In this document: positions 8,968-10,136 of the stretch, in pieces
Position numbering within the stretch: the first letter of the stretch is position 1
Layout of the letters: each line of letters starts with the position of its first letter
Source: Dehalococcoidia bacterium
Lineage (GTDB): Bacteria > Chloroflexota > Dehalococcoidia > SZUA-161
Direction: 5' to 3'
DNA length: 10,136 nt
Assembly: GCA_020344295.1 (NCBI GenBank)
Contig: CP070819.1
Span: 1,888,376-1,898,511, forward strand
Program-made: the position numbers and the translations under genes
The notes under the pieces: generated by a model
Told to the model about the DNA's origin: nothing
The model's database searches: none
What the model saw: the letters and a program-made list of their open reading frames with translations, nothing else

Positions 8968-9546
8968 GTGAAGCTTATCGTTGGATTAGGTAATCCTGAC
9001 AAGCGTTATGTAAACAACAGGCACAATGCAGGATTCCGTTGCCTAGATTACTATGCACGCAGGCATTGTATTAAGCTCAACCATAGACGCGCGCGGAGTA
9101 AAATAGGTGCGGGTAAGGTGGAAGGCACGAAGGTTGTGCTGGCGAAACCCAGGACTTTTATGAACCTGAGCGGGGAGGCAGTGGCGGCACTTGTGCGCCA
9201 TTACCACATTGCAAGAGGTGACTTAATAATAATCTATGACGACCTGGATATTCCCCTGGGCAAGATCCGCATTCGAGAGCGTGGAAGTTCGGGGGGGCAC
9301 AAAGGTGTAAAGTCGATAATCTCGAAATTGGGGGGGCAGGATTTCCCCCGTATCCGGGTGGGTATTGCTCCTCTTGATATTAGCGTCGATACTCCGTTTC
9401 GTGAAATCGATGCTATCGAATATGTTCTCAGCGATTTTACCGCTAAAGAGAAGCCGGTAATAAAAGAGGTCTACTCAGAGGTTGCTGACGCCGTCGATTG
9501 CATTATTACGGAAGGCGTTATGGCGGCGATGAACAGATTCAATTGA
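8968..9546 (+). CDS. pth: Peptidyl-tRNA hydrolase
   Basis: Pth cleaves the ester bond of peptidyl-tRNAs that drop off ribosomes, recycling tRNA in the cytoplasm. From GTG 8968 the protein is 192 residues, typical of the family. Key features: KLIVGLGNP with Asn9, the catalytic His19 in NRHNAGF, KPRTFMNLSG with its conserved Asn, and the catalytic-dyad Asp in YDDLDIPLGKIR. In GSSGGHKGVKSI a lysine stands where E. coli Pth has the substrate-binding Asn114 (GGHNG); variation is known there. The start is uncertain: GTG 8968 gives the family N-terminus and follows GGGGGGA (8958-8964), while ATG 8935, one base after the ligA stop and following AAGGAG, would add 11 residues (MWNGSALPGGI). I prefer 8968. 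Two G7 tracts (9291-9297, 9330-9336) lie within the gene. Confidence 0.95.
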   Translation: MKLIVGLGNPDKRYVNNRHNAGFRCLDYYARRHCIKLNHRRARSKIGAGKVEGTKVVLAKPRTFMNLSGEAVAALVRHYHIARGDLIIIYDDLDIPLGKIRIRERGSSGGHKGVKSIISKLGGQDFPRIRVGIAPLDISVDTPFREIDAIEYVLSDFTAKEKPVIKEVYSEVADAVDCIITEGVMAAMNRFN

Positions 9547-9585
9547 ATTTTTACCCACCCGCCTGCCCACATCTCAATACGGAGG

Positions 9586-9624
9586 CTATCGCCCCTATCC
9601 CTTTAAAGTATTTTTGAGCGATAG
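9586..9624. repeat. Inverted repeat with a long loop downstream of pth
   Basis: CTATCGC (9586-9592) and GCGATAG (9618-9624) are perfect 7-base inverted copies separated by 25 bases. The sequence after the right arm (TTAAAATGG) contains no U-run, so an intrinsic terminator for pth is not convincing. It could be chance. Nothing else readable lies between the pth stop and about 9613. Confidence 0.3.
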
Positions 9625-9653
9625 TTAAAATGGTGAGCGGGTTAAGATAGAAT
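9625..9653 (+). promoter_or_regulatory. Candidate mfd promoter
   Basis: -35-like TTAAAA (9625-9630; 4 of 6), a 17-base spacer and -10 TAGAAT (9648-9653; 5 of 6) give a start near 9660, about 75 bases before the mfd ATG. Unlike the other promoters in the window it lacks TGn. A direct repeat TGAGCG (9615-9620 and 9634-9639, 19 bases apart) brackets the -35 element. Confidence 0.4.
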
Positions 9654-9665
9654 ACTTATATTCTA
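9648..9665. promoter_or_regulatory. Operator-like dyad over the candidate mfd -10
   Basis: TAGAATA (9648-9654), spacer CTTA, TATTCTA (9659-9665): 7-base perfect arms. It covers the candidate -10 and start site, where a bound repressor would block transcription. It does not match LexA or another operator I know, and an AT-rich dyad can arise by chance. Confidence 0.35.
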
Positions 9666-9696
9666 CGACCTTGTATCCGCTGTCGAGGTGATTTAC

Positions 9697-9722
9697 AGGG
9701 CTAGTCAGCTTTGGCTAGCCCT
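9697..9722 (+). promoter_or_regulatory. Leader hairpin just before the mfd ribosome-binding site
   Basis: AGGGCTAG (9697-9704) and CTAGCCCT (9715-9722) pair perfectly; TCA with TGG (one G-U pair) extends the stem to 11 pairs around a GCTT loop. The stem ends one base before the GAGGTG ribosome-binding sequence (9724-9729). No U-run follows, so it is not an intrinsic terminator. It could influence ribosome loading or leader stability. Confidence 0.55.
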
Positions 9723-9736
9723 TGAGGTGTTTGTGT

Positions 9737-10136
9737 ATGAACTTGTCCGGACTTCTTTCCCCAGTTGAAGAGATGCCCTCATACAGAGAGTTGATCCTCG
9801 ATATCAGGGAAGCGAGCGGCGAAAAAAGGGTACTTGTTATCGATCCGGCAAGGCCGTGCCTAATCGCCAGCCTCTTTCGCAGCCTGGGCCTGCCGATACT
9901 GGTGATTACCGCTCGATCGGAGAGAGCGAGGCAGCTCCATGAAGAAATACCTCTGTGGCTGGGCATCGATGACCGTGTCCGGTTACTCCCGGAGCCTGAT
10001 GCTCTGCCCTACGAACGCCTTTCATCGGACTCCTTCACTGTGCAGCAGCGGTTGCGGGTGCTTGCCGAATTAGCCGCTGATGACAAACCGGCGCTGGTTA
10101 TCTCTTCAGCCTATGCTGTTGCGCGTAAGACACTAC
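9737..10136 (+). CDS. mfd: Transcription-repair coupling factor Mfd (N-terminal part)
   Basis: Mfd removes RNA polymerase stalled at DNA damage and recruits UvrA, coupling transcription to nucleotide excision repair. Only the first 133 codons are present; the frame is open to the right edge. The visible portion begins MNLSGLLSPVEE and matches the UvrB-like N-terminal region of Mfd: a strand KRVLVIDPARPCLIASLFRS, then the hallmark segment RLLPEPDALPYERLSSD, equivalent to the family's FPxWExLPYERxSP pattern, followed by TVQQRLRVLAEL and VISSAYAVARKTL. UvrB shares this fold, but the LPYERLSSD and QQRLRVL pairing is characteristic of Mfd. The helicase domains and RNA polymerase-binding domain lie beyond the window. 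ATG 9737 is preceded by GAGGTG at 9724-9729, 7 bases upstream. The gene follows pth by 190 bases and probably has its own promoter. Confidence 0.9.
   Translation, partial: MNLSGLLSPVEEMPSYRELILDIREASGEKRVLVIDPARPCLIASLFRSLGLPILVITARSERARQLHEEIPLWLGIDDRVRLLPEPDALPYERLSSDSFTVQQRLRVLAELAADDKPALVISSAYAVARKTL

Noticed and set aside
9697..9722. Intrinsic terminator of pth
   Set aside because: The hairpin has no following U-run on either strand and sits about 150 bases past the pth stop, next to the mfd ribosome-binding site.

Overview
The window is a gene-dense stretch of a bacterial chromosome made of ordinary housekeeping genes. I see no mobile element, CRISPR array, rRNA or tRNA gene, toxin-antitoxin pair or defence system. 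Base composition looks near 50% GC throughout, with no obvious foreign patch. The split-type transketolase, the small TalC-type transaldolase and the overall style of the proteins suggest an uncultured or poorly studied bacterium, possibly Chloroflexota (Dehalococcoidia-like). That placement is inference from gene style only; a 16S or ribosomal-protein tree would be needed to settle it.

Layout. Left edge: the 3' end of a plus-strand transketolase C-terminal subunit gene (to 248), which meets a minus-strand gene tail-to-tail with a 4-base overlap. From 245 to 6761 six genes lie on the minus strand. In transcription order they are pyrG (CTP synthase, interrupted by one in-frame TAG), a TalC-type transaldolase, rho, proB, proA and a small gene of unknown function with an acidic tail. 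The block is compact (gaps of 22-75 bases), yet I can read internal promoters before the transaldolase and proB, so it looks like overlapping transcription units. From 6828 onward genes run on the plus strand: ligA (NAD-dependent DNA ligase), pth (peptidyl-tRNA hydrolase), a 190-base intergenic region, and the first 133 codons of mfd (transcription-repair coupling factor), cut by the right edge.

How the genes work together. proB and proA catalyse the first two steps of proline synthesis. Transketolase and transaldolase belong to the non-oxidative pentose phosphate pathway. PyrG makes CTP, Rho and Mfd both remove RNA polymerase from DNA, LigA seals nicks, and Pth recycles peptidyl-tRNA. Apart from proBA this is a neighbourhood of unrelated core functions.

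The most notable points are: (1) the single amber codon at residue 232 of an otherwise intact 548-codon pyrG; (2) four readable promoters sharing a 17-base spacer and an extended -10 TGn, three of them so close to the start codon that the mRNA would be nearly leaderless; (3) a large hairpin covering the last codons and stop of the transaldolase gene; (4) an operator-like dyad over a candidate -10 box and a strong hairpin just before the mfd ribosome-binding site. I did not find an evident new multi-gene system.
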